Part shown: in pieces, positions 47,186-56,061 of the stretch
How positions within the stretch are numbered: the first letter of the stretch is position 1
Layout of the letters: each line of letters starts with the position of its first letter
Assembly (NCBI GenBank): GCA_947588965.1
Contig: CANQAN010000005.1
Location: 48,756-112,755 of the forward strand
DNA length: 64,000 nucleotides
DNA from: an uncultured Helicobacteraceae bacterium
Lineage (GTDB): Bacteria > Campylobacterota > Campylobacteria > Campylobacterales > Helicobacteraceae
Direction: 5' to 3'
Made by a program: the position numbers and the translations under genes
The notes under the pieces: model-generated
Databases searched by the model: none
Seen by the model: the letters and a program-made list of their open reading frames with translations, nothing else
What the model was told of the DNA's origin: nothing

Positions 47186-47572
47186 ATGAAGCATTTTAGG
47201 CGCATGGATAGCATTAACATCGTCCCTTTTATTGATATTATGCTTGTTTTGTTGGTGATTGTTTTGACAAGCGCGACTTTTATCGCTCAAGGAAAGATTC
47301 CGATTAATATCCCTAAAGCAGAGGGTTCTAGCAGAATCAAAGAGCCTCTAAAAAACATAGAAATCACCATTGATGCGCAAGGAAATTATTACTTAGACAA
47401 TCAAGCGACAAGCCTAGAATCCCTTGAAGAGAGATTCAAAACATTACCCAAAGAAACTCCCATCCTCTTGCGCGGAGATCAAAAGAGCTATTTTGAGCAA
47501 TTCATTCGGCTCATTGGCGTCCTCAATCAGAGCGGACACACCAATGTTGATGTGGAAGTGCAACAAAAATAA
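47186..47572 (+). CDS. exbD: ExbD-family protein
   Basis: 128 residues. One membrane helix with the essential Asp in NIVPFIDIMLVLLVIVLTSAT (residues 9-28), then a periplasmic domain. Partner of ExbB, three bases after it. It is followed by a 59-residue membrane peptide gene and then the zorA-like gene, with no terminator visible between. Confidence 0.92.
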   Translation: MKHFRRMDSINIVPFIDIMLVLLVIVLTSATFIAQGKIPINIPKAEGSSRIKEPLKNIEITIDAQGNYYLDNQATSLESLEERFKTLPKETPILLRGDQKSYFEQFIRLIGVLNQSGHTNVDVEVQQK

Positions 47573-47583
47573 GGAACAATAGG

Positions 47584-47763
47584 ATGCTTAGAGAAAACTA
47601 TGATTTAATGACAATCATTTCGGCAGTTGTGACATTAGTCATCACCGTCTCGGCTCTACGACTTGCACTCTATCTTGCAAATCGCAACAAAACAACTATC
47701 CAAAAGCCCGATTGGGTCGAGGATGATAAATTTGACATTAAGAGAAATAGAAAAAGAAAGTAA
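47584..47763 (+). CDS. Small single-span membrane protein, 59 residues
   Basis: ATG at 47584 with AAGGAACAATAGG before it. One membrane helix (about residues 9-29, MTIISAVVTLVITVSALRLA) is followed by a hydrophilic basic tail containing DWVEDDKFDIKRN. No family recognised. It lies 11 bases after exbD and 15 before the zorA-like gene, so it is clearly in the operon. Its position next to two ion-driven motors suggests an accessory membrane subunit, which is inference. Confidence 0.6.
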   Translation: MLRENYDLMTIISAVVTLVITVSALRLALYLANRNKTTIQKPDWVEDDKFDIKRNRKRK

Positions 47764-47778
47764 AACAAAGGGGAATCC

Positions 47779-50061
47779 ATGGAAAGCTTAGTGGTTAATA
47801 TCATCTTTACGATCTTTATGCTCATCCTTGCTATATGGGATTATTTGAGCTATGGACGTCAAAAGCACAGAGATTTCAAATCTATCATTATGAGTACGGG
47901 TGTTTTGGGAACATTTGTAGGAATCTTTCTTGGATTACAAAACTTCAATGTCAATGAGATTGAAAATTCCGTCCCCTCTTTACTTAGCGGATTAAAAATC
48001 GCCTTTTATACTTCTATTCTAGGTATGGGACTTGCCATTTTGCTCTCCATTTTGCAAAAGAGCAAGGCTGTTAAGAGCGATTTTGAAAATATGCTGGATT
48101 ATTTTTCTTTGCAAATGGGCAAACTTGACAAATTAGAATCTCTAGAAAAATTACAAGAAATAGCGCAATACAGCAAAGAAGAAGCCTCAAATCAACGCGA
48201 TTATCACGTACAACAATTAGAAAATTTCAAAATCTTAGAGACATCGTTTAACAAGACTAATGAAACCCTAAAAGAAGCCATGCATCACTTAGCAAAGGGC
48301 GCGAGTAAGGAGTTAATCGCAGCACTTCAAGAAGTGATTAGGGATTTCAATGTGCGCATTACCGATCAATTTGGAGACAATTTCAAAGAACTCAACAACG
48401 CAGTCACACAAATGATTACTTGGCAAAATAACTATCGCGAATCCATTGCAGGGCTTGATGTGAGCTTGAAAAATACACTGGGCATCTTAGAATCCACGAA
48501 AGATTCCTTAGGACTCATTTCAAGTCGCAATGCAGAAGTCTTAGAGGTCTATAATGCCCTTGCTCACAGCATTGAAGCTTCAAGAATAGAAAACGAAAAA
48601 CTCTCGCAACTCCTTAGTGGCTTTGAAGAAATGCACAAGAATGCGCAAATTGCCTTGCAAAGCGTGGAATCTCTCAATAAAAATCTCGCAGACACTCACA
48701 CGCAATCTCTAGCATACACAAAAGAATCCTTACAAGAAGTCCAAAATTTCCTCACACAAAGTACGCAAGAACATCAAAACAACGTCAAAAATGTGTTAGA
48801 AAATGCTCAAAAAGAATCCCTCTTGCTCATTGAAAATCAAGCCAAACACAGCGATGATATGCTGATGCGTTATGCGCAAAATATTGAAAGCACCTTGCAA
48901 AATACCCATTCTAATCTCACAGAATTAAGCGCAAAAACACAGGAAAATCTCACAAAAAATTCCGATGCGCTTGAGCAACACATTACCAATGCAGTCTTAA
49001 ACCTTGATTCCTTACTAGGAAACACGACAAAGACACTTGAAGCCACACTTAAAGATTCCAAAGATACATTCATAGCGCTCAATAAAGAGATAGAATCCTC
49101 TATGCTGACAACGACAAAATCGCTCGATGCCCTCCTCAACGACACGGCTCAAACGCTTAGTCAAAGCACACAAAATATTGAGGAATCTCTCACTGACACA
49201 AGCACAACGCTTAGTGAAACATTCAAACAAACCACAACATCTATTGCGGAAAACCTCTCTCAATCTGTGCAAAATATCAAAGAAAACTTAGAACAAAAAA
49301 CACAAGACATCTGTGAGAATCTCACCCAAACAAGTCAAGAAATCGGCACAAGCGTTGTGGAATTGCTAGAGAAAAATCAATCTCACAGCGCAGATTTACA
49401 CAATTTGCTTGAACAAAATATAGAATCTTTCACAAAAACCCTAGAATCCCTTCACAAAACTTCACAAGAGCATACAGCAGAGATTCAAGGGCAGATGCGT
49501 AGCTCCTTTGGGGAATCTTATAAAAACGCCCTAGAATCCTTGAGTGCATTTTTGAAAAACACAACTCACACTTATCAAAACAAGCTCCAAGATTTCACAA
49601 AGCTTAGCACAGACAATCTTGCCTCACAACTCAATGCTCACACCAATGAAATCCTCAATCACTACAAAACCCTTGATATACAGATTAAAACCACGCTCAA
49701 TGAAATGGCAAAGAATTATTTGCATTTGCTAGAGGTCATCACCAAACAAAGCCTTGAAACGCCCAAAAATGTAAGTACTGAATTGCTCAATACCTTTAAC
49801 ACCTTGCAAAAGAATTTGGGCGAAGCCCTCACACAAACTTACCATTCATTAGAGAGTAACCGCAAAGAGATTGACGCGATTTTAAAAATCACGCAAACAA
49901 ACATCGCGACCTCTCTTAATCAAACTTCAAATCTCAATGAAAATCTCTGCAAATCCTTAGGGGAATTAGACAATGCGCTCTCTAATATCACATTAGGATT
50001 CCGACAAGATTATGAATGGTTCTTGCGCAGAATCCGCGAGTTAATGGGAGCAAGAAGTTAA
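47779..50061 (+). CDS. zorA: ZorA-like MotA/ExbB-type motor protein with long coiled-coil tail
   Basis: 760 residues. The first about 100 hold three membrane helices (about 4-24, 36-56, 73-93), with MSTGVLGTFVGIFLGLQNF and FYTSILGMGLAILLSIL matching MotA/ExbB channel helices. The remaining about 650 residues are a continuous Gln/Thr/Ser/Glu/Leu-rich coiled coil with many NLTQ/SLE repeats, the form of the long cytoplasmic tail of ZorA in the Zorya anti-phage system. The next gene, with one-base overlap, is the matching OmpA-domain partner. No known Zorya effector (ZorC/D, ZorE, ZorF/G) follows; a methylase-like gene does. Defence function is inferred from architecture. AAAGGGG precedes the ATG. 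Confidence 0.75.
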   Translation: MESLVVNIIFTIFMLILAIWDYLSYGRQKHRDFKSIIMSTGVLGTFVGIFLGLQNFNVNEIENSVPSLLSGLKIAFYTSILGMGLAILLSILQKSKAVKSDFENMLDYFSLQMGKLDKLESLEKLQEIAQYSKEEASNQRDYHVQQLENFKILETSFNKTNETLKEAMHHLAKGASKELIAALQEVIRDFNVRITDQFGDNFKELNNAVTQMITWQNNYRESIAGLDVSLKNTLGILESTKDSLGLISSRNAEVLEVYNALAHSIEASRIENEKLSQLLSGFEEMHKNAQIALQSVESLNKNLADTHTQSLAYTKESLQEVQNFLTQSTQEHQNNVKNVLENAQKESLLLIENQAKHSDDMLMRYAQNIESTLQNTHSNLTELSAKTQENLTKNSDALEQHITNAVLNLDSLLGNTTKTLEATLKDSKDTFIALNKEIESSMLTTTKSLDALLNDTAQTLSQSTQNIEESLTDTSTTLSETFKQTTTSIAENLSQSVQNIKENLEQKTQDICENLTQTSQEIGTSVVELLEKNQSHSADLHNLLEQNIESFTKTLESLHKTSQEHTAEIQGQMRSSFGESYKNALESLSAFLKNTTHTYQNKLQDFTKLSTDNLASQLNAHTNEILNHYKTLDIQIKTTLNEMAKNYLHLLEVITKQSLETPKNVSTELLNTFNTLQKNLGEALTQTYHSLESNRKEIDAILKITQTNIATSLNQTSNLNENLCKSLGELDNALSNITLGFRQDYEWFLRRIRELMGARS

Positions 50062-50912
50062 TGAATGCACAAAAGGGCAGTGAATGGATTAGCATCTCTG
50101 ATATGATGGCAGGAATCATGATGATTTTCCTGCTGATTGCTGTTGCTTATATGGTTGTCATAAGCAAGACCGAAAAGCAGCTTGCCATACAAAATGCCGA
50201 ACTCAAAGAACTCAATCAACAAATGCGTGACATTGCAAAAACGCATGAAGATTTGCAAATCCGCCTCCACAAAGACTTAATTGCAGAATTTTCAAAAAAT
50301 CTAGAATTTTGGAATGCAGAGATTGATGGGGACAATACCGTGCGCTTTAGAGAGCCAGAGATTCTATTTGATGCGGGGAAAAAGGAAGTTAAGACACGTT
50401 TTCAAGAGATTTTAGATGACTTTTTCCCACGTTATATCAACATCCTCACACAAGAAAAATACAGACAAGACATTGAAGAAATTAGGATAGAGGGGCACAC
50501 ATCAACAGAATGGCAAAATGCAAAAACGCTAGAATCGCGCTATTTAGGAAACGCAGAACTCTCTCAAGCAAGAGCGTTAGAAGTCTTGAAATACTGCTTT
50601 TTGCACACAGAAATTGACAAAGAAAAGCAATGGCTCATTAAAGTCTTGCGTGCCAACGGATTGTCCTTTGCCAAACCATTAGAAACACCAGAATTATCAA
50701 GAAGAGTAGAATTTAAAGTCCTCACAAAAAGCCAACAAAAAATTATGGAGATTTTAGACATAGACAAGGAAAGAGGGGAGAATCTCAAAAACACGCAAGA
50801 AGTTGCAAAATCCCCATTGACAAAATCTCTAGAATCCAACGAGACAAATGCCACTGAAAATTCCACATCCTTAGTCAAATCTGTAGATTCTAATGAGACA
50901 CGCGGAGAGTAG
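50061..50912 (+). CDS. zorB: ZorB-like MotB-type protein with OmpA peptidoglycan-binding domain
   Basis: 283 residues from the ATG that shares a base with the zorA-like stop (TAATG). The N-terminal membrane helix has the proton-accepting Asp in WISISDMMAGIMMIFLLIAV (residues 9-28). A short coiled coil (about 35-75) leads to an OmpA-like domain with IEEIRIEGHTSTEWQ, ELSQARALEVLKYC and ELSRRVEFKVL. The last about 45 residues are a Ser/Asn/Thr/Glu-rich tail. With the ZorA-like protein it should form a 5:2 stator that senses the envelope, as in Zorya. The TAG stop is followed at once by GGGGG and a 12-codon reading frame. Confidence 0.77.
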   Translation: MNAQKGSEWISISDMMAGIMMIFLLIAVAYMVVISKTEKQLAIQNAELKELNQQMRDIAKTHEDLQIRLHKDLIAEFSKNLEFWNAEIDGDNTVRFREPEILFDAGKKEVKTRFQEILDDFFPRYINILTQEKYRQDIEEIRIEGHTSTEWQNAKTLESRYLGNAELSQARALEVLKYCFLHTEIDKEKQWLIKVLRANGLSFAKPLETPELSRRVEFKVLTKSQQKIMEILDIDKERGENLKNTQEVAKSPLTKSLESNETNATENSTSLVKSVDSNETRGE

Positions 50913-50916
50913 GGGG

Positions 50917-50955
50917 ATGGCCACGATTTATCAAAATTACAGAGAATCCACATGA
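50917..50955 (+). other. 12-codon leader reading frame before the methylase-like gene
   Basis: ATG at 50917 with AGGGGG directly before it encodes MATIYQNYREST, and its TGA overlaps the ATG of the methylase-like gene (ATGA). It has the better ribosome binding site, so it could couple translation of the third gene to zorB, or be the frameshifted true N-terminus of that gene. Confidence 0.35.
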
Positions 50956-52601
50956 GAGAATTAGTGCATATTTTTCAATACATTCAAAAGTATTATGAGG
51001 ACAATTTTGACGTTTTGTATTTGGTGTTAGAATTTTTGCTCGTTTGTCAAAACACAAAGCTCAAAAACACACTACTTAAGACGGGCAAAAAAGAGGCTTT
51101 GGATGATTTTTATGCGCATTTGCATTCTTTAGGCTTAGAAGTCTTAAAATGCGATGCAAGACTCAATTACAAAAAAATCCTCAAAACCTTGCAAAATGTA
51201 CAAATCACACAACAGACATTAGAGGGCTTCATCCAAACAATCGCTCTGCAAAAGACAATACTCAAACTCTATGACTACGCAACTCCAGCGGAAATTAATG
51301 GCTTGGTACGAGGATTGCTTGATTTACAAAAGGACGAGAGCATTTACAATCCCTGCTGTGGAATAGGCACTTGGCTTGTAAGCTTAGGGACTCATCATAA
51401 AGATTGTCGCTTTTATGGTGTGGATATCAATCAAAAACTCATTAAAATTGCAAAATCTATAACCTTGCTTTTGGGATTCAAAAATTGCTTTTTGGAGGTT
51501 GCTGATATTTTCAAACAGCCTCTTAAACCCAATGAAAACGAGAAGTTTGACAAGGTGTTTTGCCACCCTCCCTTACTGCACCACCTCAATCTCAAAGCCT
51601 CTAAGGATTCCCCTTTAGCTCCCTATATCAAGACAGCCCCCGAGATTCCCTTTTTAGACTATGCCCTTATGCGCTTTAGAAAAAAGGCAGTGTTTATCAT
51701 TCGCACTTCACTGCTAAGCAAGGGCTTTCAGAGATTCCGCTCCTATCTTGCAGAATCCAAGCTTTTAGAATCCATCATTGAACTCCCCACAAACATTTTT
51801 CCCTATCAAACCGAAGAATTCTGTCTGCTCATCGTTTCTCACAACAACAAGCGTGTTTTTTTCATTAATGCCAAAGACTTTTATCTCAAAGAGGGCAAAT
51901 ATCACAAAATCATCAATTTAGAAGAAATTTTGGATTTGTATTTTTCCAAACAAGACACACGATTTTCAAGACTCTTAGAGTACAAAGACATTGCGCTTGA
52001 AAATTTCAAGCCTTCATTTTATTTGGAATCCAAACAAGGTGGAACCGAAGTTTTATTGGATTCCTTTTTAGAGACTTCTTATCGTGGCTCACGTGTGGAA
52101 TCTAAAAACGATAGCGATTTAGTGGAATGCTATGACTTTGGGATCAAAGACTTTACACCCTATGGTTTTAGCGATAATTTCTGCGAACGTGCCTTTAAAT
52201 CAAATCAAAAAAAAATCCACAATCTAAAGATTCAGCCCTATGATGTGTTGCTCTCAATGCGTGGCGTGATTCCACGATTTACAATCATCGGAAAGAGCGC
52301 GGAGAGCAAGATTGTGCTTCCTAATGCTGGAATCTTAGTGCTACGTTTTAAGGATTCTGATGTGGCTAAGGCTGTGTATTTGTATTTTTATTCTAAAGAA
52401 GGGCAGGAGTCTCTTAGTAGAATCTACGCACTCCATCATGAGCGCATTAGCGAAAAAGAGATCAAAGAAATGTCTATTCCAAAGGAATTTTTAGAGCCTC
52501 AATTCTTGCAAAGAAACGCAAAAACATTCAACGCCGTCTGCAAACTCGGACAAGAAATAGCAAAAAAAGAGGAAGAGATGAAATCTCTCCTTCATTCTTA
52601 A
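50952..52601 (+). CDS. HsdM-like N6-adenine methylase-fold protein with TRD-like C-terminus; catalytic motif degenerate
   Basis: 549 residues. A helical N-terminus (1-100) precedes a type I-like methylase core: YDYATPAEINGLVRGLL and motif I NPCCGIGTWLVSLG (133-146). Motif IV, normally NPPF or DPPY, reads CHPPLLHHL (His at 205), so methyl transfer is doubtful. The C-terminal part (about 365-549) resembles half an HsdS subunit, with IQPYDVLLSMRGVIPRFTII and a trailing coiled coil. No restriction gene is adjacent. It may read DNA for the ZorAB-like motor instead of modifying it. Alternatively it is a decayed orphan methylase. No good ribosome binding site of its own; probably coupled through the leader frame. 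Confidence 0.72.
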   Translation: MRELVHIFQYIQKYYEDNFDVLYLVLEFLLVCQNTKLKNTLLKTGKKEALDDFYAHLHSLGLEVLKCDARLNYKKILKTLQNVQITQQTLEGFIQTIALQKTILKLYDYATPAEINGLVRGLLDLQKDESIYNPCCGIGTWLVSLGTHHKDCRFYGVDINQKLIKIAKSITLLLGFKNCFLEVADIFKQPLKPNENEKFDKVFCHPPLLHHLNLKASKDSPLAPYIKTAPEIPFLDYALMRFRKKAVFIIRTSLLSKGFQRFRSYLAESKLLESIIELPTNIFPYQTEEFCLLIVSHNNKRVFFINAKDFYLKEGKYHKIINLEEILDLYFSKQDTRFSRLLEYKDIALENFKPSFYLESKQGGTEVLLDSFLETSYRGSRVESKNDSDLVECYDFGIKDFTPYGFSDNFCERAFKSNQKKIHNLKIQPYDVLLSMRGVIPRFTIIGKSAESKIVLPNAGILVLRFKDSDVAKAVYLYFYSKEGQESLSRIYALHHERISEKEIKEMSIPKEFLEPQFLQRNAKTFNAVCKLGQEIAKKEEEMKSLLHS

Positions 52602-52700
52602 GCTACACAAAGGGAGTTGTTTGGGAAAGAGGGGAACTTAGAACAAACCCCCGTGAAATTTTCAAAGCAAACAGCATATCAAAGCATACCGGAGATAAAC

Positions 52701-53873
52701 TTAATGCTTATTGCAAAAATCGGCGATTCTTTGGATTCCCTTTTCTATGCTTTGCAAATCTGTCGCATAAGAAAATCTAAAATACCCATCCATTCCAAAG
52801 CCAATTCCCGGCACGACTGCAACTTGCGCTTGTTCTAGCAAATCCTTGCAAAACTGCATAGAATCCTTTGAGACTGCACTACAATTGACAAAGAGATAAA
52901 ATGCTCCATCGGGCTTACTTACATTGAGATTGCGAATTGCATTAAGTTTGTCATAGGCAAAATCGCGCCTCTCTTTAAAGGCAAGGCGCATTTTCTCAAT
53001 ATCCGCATCCGCACGACCGTCTAGCGCAGCAATTGAGGCTTTTTGCGTGATAGAATTAATATTAGAGAGGGATTGACTTTGGAGGTTATTAATGAGTTTG
53101 CAGAGCTTTTGATCTTTGCTTGCAAGATAGCCCATCCTCCAGCCTGTCATAGCGACAGACTTGCTCAATCCATTAATCGTAATCGTGCGCTCTAACATGT
53201 CTGCATTGATGCTTCCGGGAGACACAAAGGCTCCATCAAAAATCAATTTTTCATAAATCTCATCACTCAAAACCCAAACATTTGTATCCTTTAAAACCTC
53301 CGCGATTCCCTCTAACTCCTCTTTAGAATAGACCATGCCTGTAGGATTTGATGGCGTTGTGAGAACCAGCATTTTTGTTTTTGACGTGAGGGCTTTTTTG
53401 AGCTGTTCTTTGGTGATTTTGAAATGATTTTCTTGCGTGGTTTGAATGAATACATTTGTTCCACCACTAAAGGTAACAAGCTCGGGGTAGGTGACCCAAT
53501 AGGGGCTTGGGATAATCACTTCATCGCCACTGTCAATGAGGGCTTGAAAAACATTAAAAAGGGAATGTTTTGCACCGCTATTGACAAGAATCTCTTTTGT
53601 GGAATATTTCAGATGATTGTCGCGTTCTAGTTTTTTAGCAATTACCTCTAAAAGCTCGGGGATTCCTGCTACTGCAGTGTATTTTGTGAAGCCTTGCTCA
53701 ATGGCTGCAATAGCTGCATCCTTAATCACACGTGGCGTGTCAAAATCTGGCTCACCCGCTGAAAAAGACAAAATGTCTTTTCCCTGCGCCTTCAACTCCC
53801 TCGCAAGAGAGCTAATCGCAATTGTGATGGATTCTGATAACTGATTGACACGACTTGCATAGCGACTTTGCAT
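52701..53873 (-). CDS. aspB: Aspartate aminotransferase (class I, PLP)
   Basis: 390 residues. SFSAGEPDFDTP, TTPSNPTGMVYS, and the PLP Lys in NGLSKSVAMTGWRMGYLA are class I aminotransferase signatures of the AspB/AspC-Ib group. It interconverts aspartate and 2-oxoglutarate with oxaloacetate and glutamate. It runs towards the methylase-like gene (99-base convergent gap, in which I see nothing) and away from groES. Confidence 0.92.
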   Translation of the reverse strand: MQSRYASRVNQLSESITIAISSLARELKAQGKDILSFSAGEPDFDTPRVIKDAAIAAIEQGFTKYTAVAGIPELLEVIAKKLERDNHLKYSTKEILVNSGAKHSLFNVFQALIDSGDEVIIPSPYWVTYPELVTFSGGTNVFIQTTQENHFKITKEQLKKALTSKTKMLVLTTPSNPTGMVYSKEELEGIAEVLKDTNVWVLSDEIYEKLIFDGAFVSPGSINADMLERTITINGLSKSVAMTGWRMGYLASKDQKLCKLINNLQSQSLSNINSITQKASIAALDGRADADIEKMRLAFKERRDFAYDKLNAIRNLNVSKPDGAFYLFVNCSAVSKDSMQFCKDLLEQAQVAVVPGIGFGMDGYFRFSYATDLQSIEKGIQRIADFCNKH

Positions 53874-53991
53874 AACACTCTCCTCTGATTCTTAAAGTTT
53901 TATTTATGTGTTTAAGAATATAGTTTTTTTCCTTTATAAAGACTAAAATCCAAAAGTTTTTTGAGTGTGCAAAAGGTATTAAAGCAAAATA

Positions 53992-54032
53992 TTAGTTACA
54001 TTAACTAATTAATATTTAGTGTAATAGACTAA
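53992..54032. promoter_or_regulatory. Two tandem dyads TTAGT-N7-ACTAA upstream of groESL
   Basis: First copy 53992-54008, second 54016-54032, exactly 24 bases apart, both with 7-base spacers; a lone ACTAA half-site follows at 54051. They lie just upstream of the groES promoter in the 250-base gap to aspB. The N7 spacing is that of HAIR elements bound by HspR, but the arms differ, so the regulator is unclear. Confidence 0.5.
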
Positions 54033-54059
54033 ATTATAATGAATTTTTTAACTAAAGGA

Positions 54060-54088
54060 TTGACAAGAGTGAAATTTTACATTATAAT
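54060..54088 (+). promoter_or_regulatory. Consensus promoter of groES-groEL
   Basis: TTGACA (54060-54065) and TATAAT (54083-54088) with an ideal 17-base spacer, 37 bases before the groES start. This is far closer to consensus than other promoters in the window, fitting strong chaperonin expression held in check by the upstream dyads. Confidence 0.85.
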
Positions 54089-54124
54089 TGCACTTTTAAA
54101 ATAAATATTTTCGGAGGTAGTCCT

Positions 54125-54385
54125 ATGAATTTTAAGCCACTTGGAGAGCGCGTTTTGGTAGAAAGACTTGAAGAGAATACAAAAACAGCCTCTGGAATTA
54201 TCATTCCAGATAACGCTAAGGAAAAACCCTTAGAGGGAATCATAAAGGCTGTTGGCACAGAGGCAAAAGGTGTCAATATTAATGACAAGGTCGTGTTTGG
54301 AAAATATTCTGGAACAGAAGTGAAACTTGATGGAAAAGAATATTTGATTTTAAAACTAGAAGATGTTTTAGGCATTATTGCTTAA
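54125..54385 (+). CDS. groES: Co-chaperonin GroES
   Basis: 86 residues: [16 protein letters not shown] at the N-terminus, the mobile loop with [18 protein letters not shown], and [20 protein letters not shown]. It caps the GroEL ring. H. pylori GroES carries an extra His/Cys-rich nickel-binding tail; this one ends at DVLGIIA with none. GGAGG precedes the ATG. Confidence 0.96.
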   Translation: MNFKPLGERVLVERLEENTKTASGIIIPDNAKEKPLEGIIKAVGTEAKGVNINDKVVFGKYSGTEVKLDGKEYLILKLEDVLGIIA

Positions 54386-54420
54386 GCGCAAATAAAGATT
54401 TTTAACAAAAGGATAAAGAG

Positions 54421-56061
54421 ATGGCAAGTAAAGAGATTAATTTTTCAGACAATGCAAGAAATCGCTTATATGAGGGAGTCAAACAACTCAACGATGCAGT
54501 CAAGGTTACAATGGGTCCAAGAGGCAGAAATGTTTTGATTCAGAAAAGCTTTGGTGCGCCAAGCATTACAAAAGACGGTGTCTCTGTGGCAAAAGAGATT
54601 GAACTCGCCGATCCCATTGCAAACATGGGAGCGCAACTCGTTAAAGAGGTCGCCAGCAAAACAGCAGATGCTGCAGGAGATGGCACAACAACCGCAACCG
54701 TCCTTGCTTACAGCATCTTTAAAGAGGGACTAAGAAACATTACAGCGGGAGCCAATCCTGTCCAAGTTAAACGTGGAATGGATAAAGCTGCTGAAGCTAT
54801 TACGGAGGAATTAAAGAAAATTTCTAAGCCTGTGGCAGGGAAAAAGGAAATCGCGCAAGTCGCAACCATCTCTGCAAATTCGGATTCTAAAGTCGGAGAA
54901 CTCATCGCAGAAGCTATGGAAAAAGTCGGAAAAGATGGTGTTATCACCGTAGAAGAAGCAAAAGGAATTAATGATGAGTTGAGTGTTGTAGAGGGAATGC
55001 AGTTTGATCGAGGCTATTTGAGCCCCTATTTTGTCACCAACAGCGATAAAATGGAAGCGGAACTAGAGAGTCCCTACATTCTCCTCACCGATAAAAAAAT
55101 CACTGCTATGAAAGATATTTTGCCCCTCTTAGAAGCAACAATGAAAAGTGGCAAACCTCTCCTTATCGTCGCAGAAGACATTGAGGGAGAGGCCCTCACA
55201 ACGCTTGTTGTCAATAAACTACGTGGCGTGTTAAATGTCGCAGCGGTGAAAGCACCGGGATTTGGCGACAGGAGAAAGGAGATGTTAAAAGACATCGCAA
55301 CACTCACTGGTGGTGAAGTGATCAGCGAAGAACTTGGTCTCACACTAGAATCCGCAGACATCAGCCATTTAGGACAAGCTGCTAGAGTCGTTATTGATAA
55401 GGATAATACAACCATCGTTGATGGAAAAGGCAGCAAAGATGGAGTGAATGCAAGAATAGGGCAGATTAGAACACAGATCGAAGCGACAACAAGTGATTAT
55501 GATAAAGAAAAATTACAAGAAAGGTTAGCAAAACTTAGCGGTGGAGTGGCTGTCATTAAGGTTGGTGCGGCAAGTGAAGTGGAAATGAAAGAGAAAAAAG
55601 ATCGCGTTGATGATGCGCTCTCTGCGACAAAAGCAGCAGTAGAGGAGGGCATTATTATTGGTGGTGGTGCGGCATTAATTCGCGCTACAGCAAAAGTCAA
55701 TCTCGCACTTGAGGGAGATGAAAAAATTGGCTATGAAATCATTAAACGTGCCATTTCTGCACCAATTAAGCAAATTGCAAGCAATGCGGGATTTGATGAT
55801 GGTGTAGTTGTCAATAATGTTGAGCAAGATTCCAATGTCAATCACGGCTTTGATGCTTCAAGCGGAAAATATGTTGATATGTTTGAAGCGGGTATCATTG
55901 ATCCCTTGAAAGTCGCTAGAATCGCATTGCAAAACGCTGTTTCTGTCTCCAGCCTACTCCTCACTACAGAGGCTACAGTGCATGAGATTAAAGAAGACAA
56001 ACCTGCAATGCCAGATATGAGCGGAATGGGAGGCATGGGCGGAATGGGTGGAATGATGTAA
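54421..56061 (+). CDS. groEL: Chaperonin GroEL (Hsp60)
   Basis: 546 residues. [29 protein letters not shown] (ATP site, about residues 86-100) and the C-terminal Gly-Met repeat [12 protein letters not shown] are intact. It folds proteins in the cytosol with GroES; 35 bases separate the two genes. Confidence 0.98.
   Translation: MASKEINFSDNARNRLYEGVKQLNDAVKVTMGPRGRNVLIQKSFGAPSITKDGVSVAKEIELADPIANMGAQLVKEVASKTADAAGDGTTTATVLAYSIFKEGLRNITAGANPVQVKRGMDKAAEAITEELKKISKPVAGKKEIAQVATISANSDSKVGELIAEAMEKVGKDGVITVEEAKGINDELSVVEGMQFDRGYLSPYFVTNSDKMEAELESPYILLTDKKITAMKDILPLLEATMKSGKPLLIVAEDIEGEALTTLVVNKLRGVLNVAAVKAPGFGDRRKEMLKDIATLTGGEVISEELGLTLESADISHLGQAARVVIDKDNTTIVDGKGSKDGVNARIGQIRTQIEATTSDYDKEKLQERLAKLSGGVAVIKVGAASEVEMKEKKDRVDDALSATKAAVEEGIIIGGGAALIRATAKVNLALEGDEKIGYEIIKRAISAPIKQIASNAGFDDGVVVNNVEQDSNVNHGFDASSGKYVDMFEAGIIDPLKVARIALQNAVSVSSLLLTTEATVHEIKEDKPAMPDMSGMGGMGGMGGMM

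Noticed and set aside
48870..49272. Antisense frames within the zorA-like gene
   Set aside because: Products of the repetitive Ser/Thr/Gln codons on the coding strand; no start signals or family similarity.
52602..52838. Small plus-strand frame after the methylase-like gene as a fourth system component
   Set aside because: It lies mostly antisense to the end of aspB and shows no motif; codon use follows the opposite gene.
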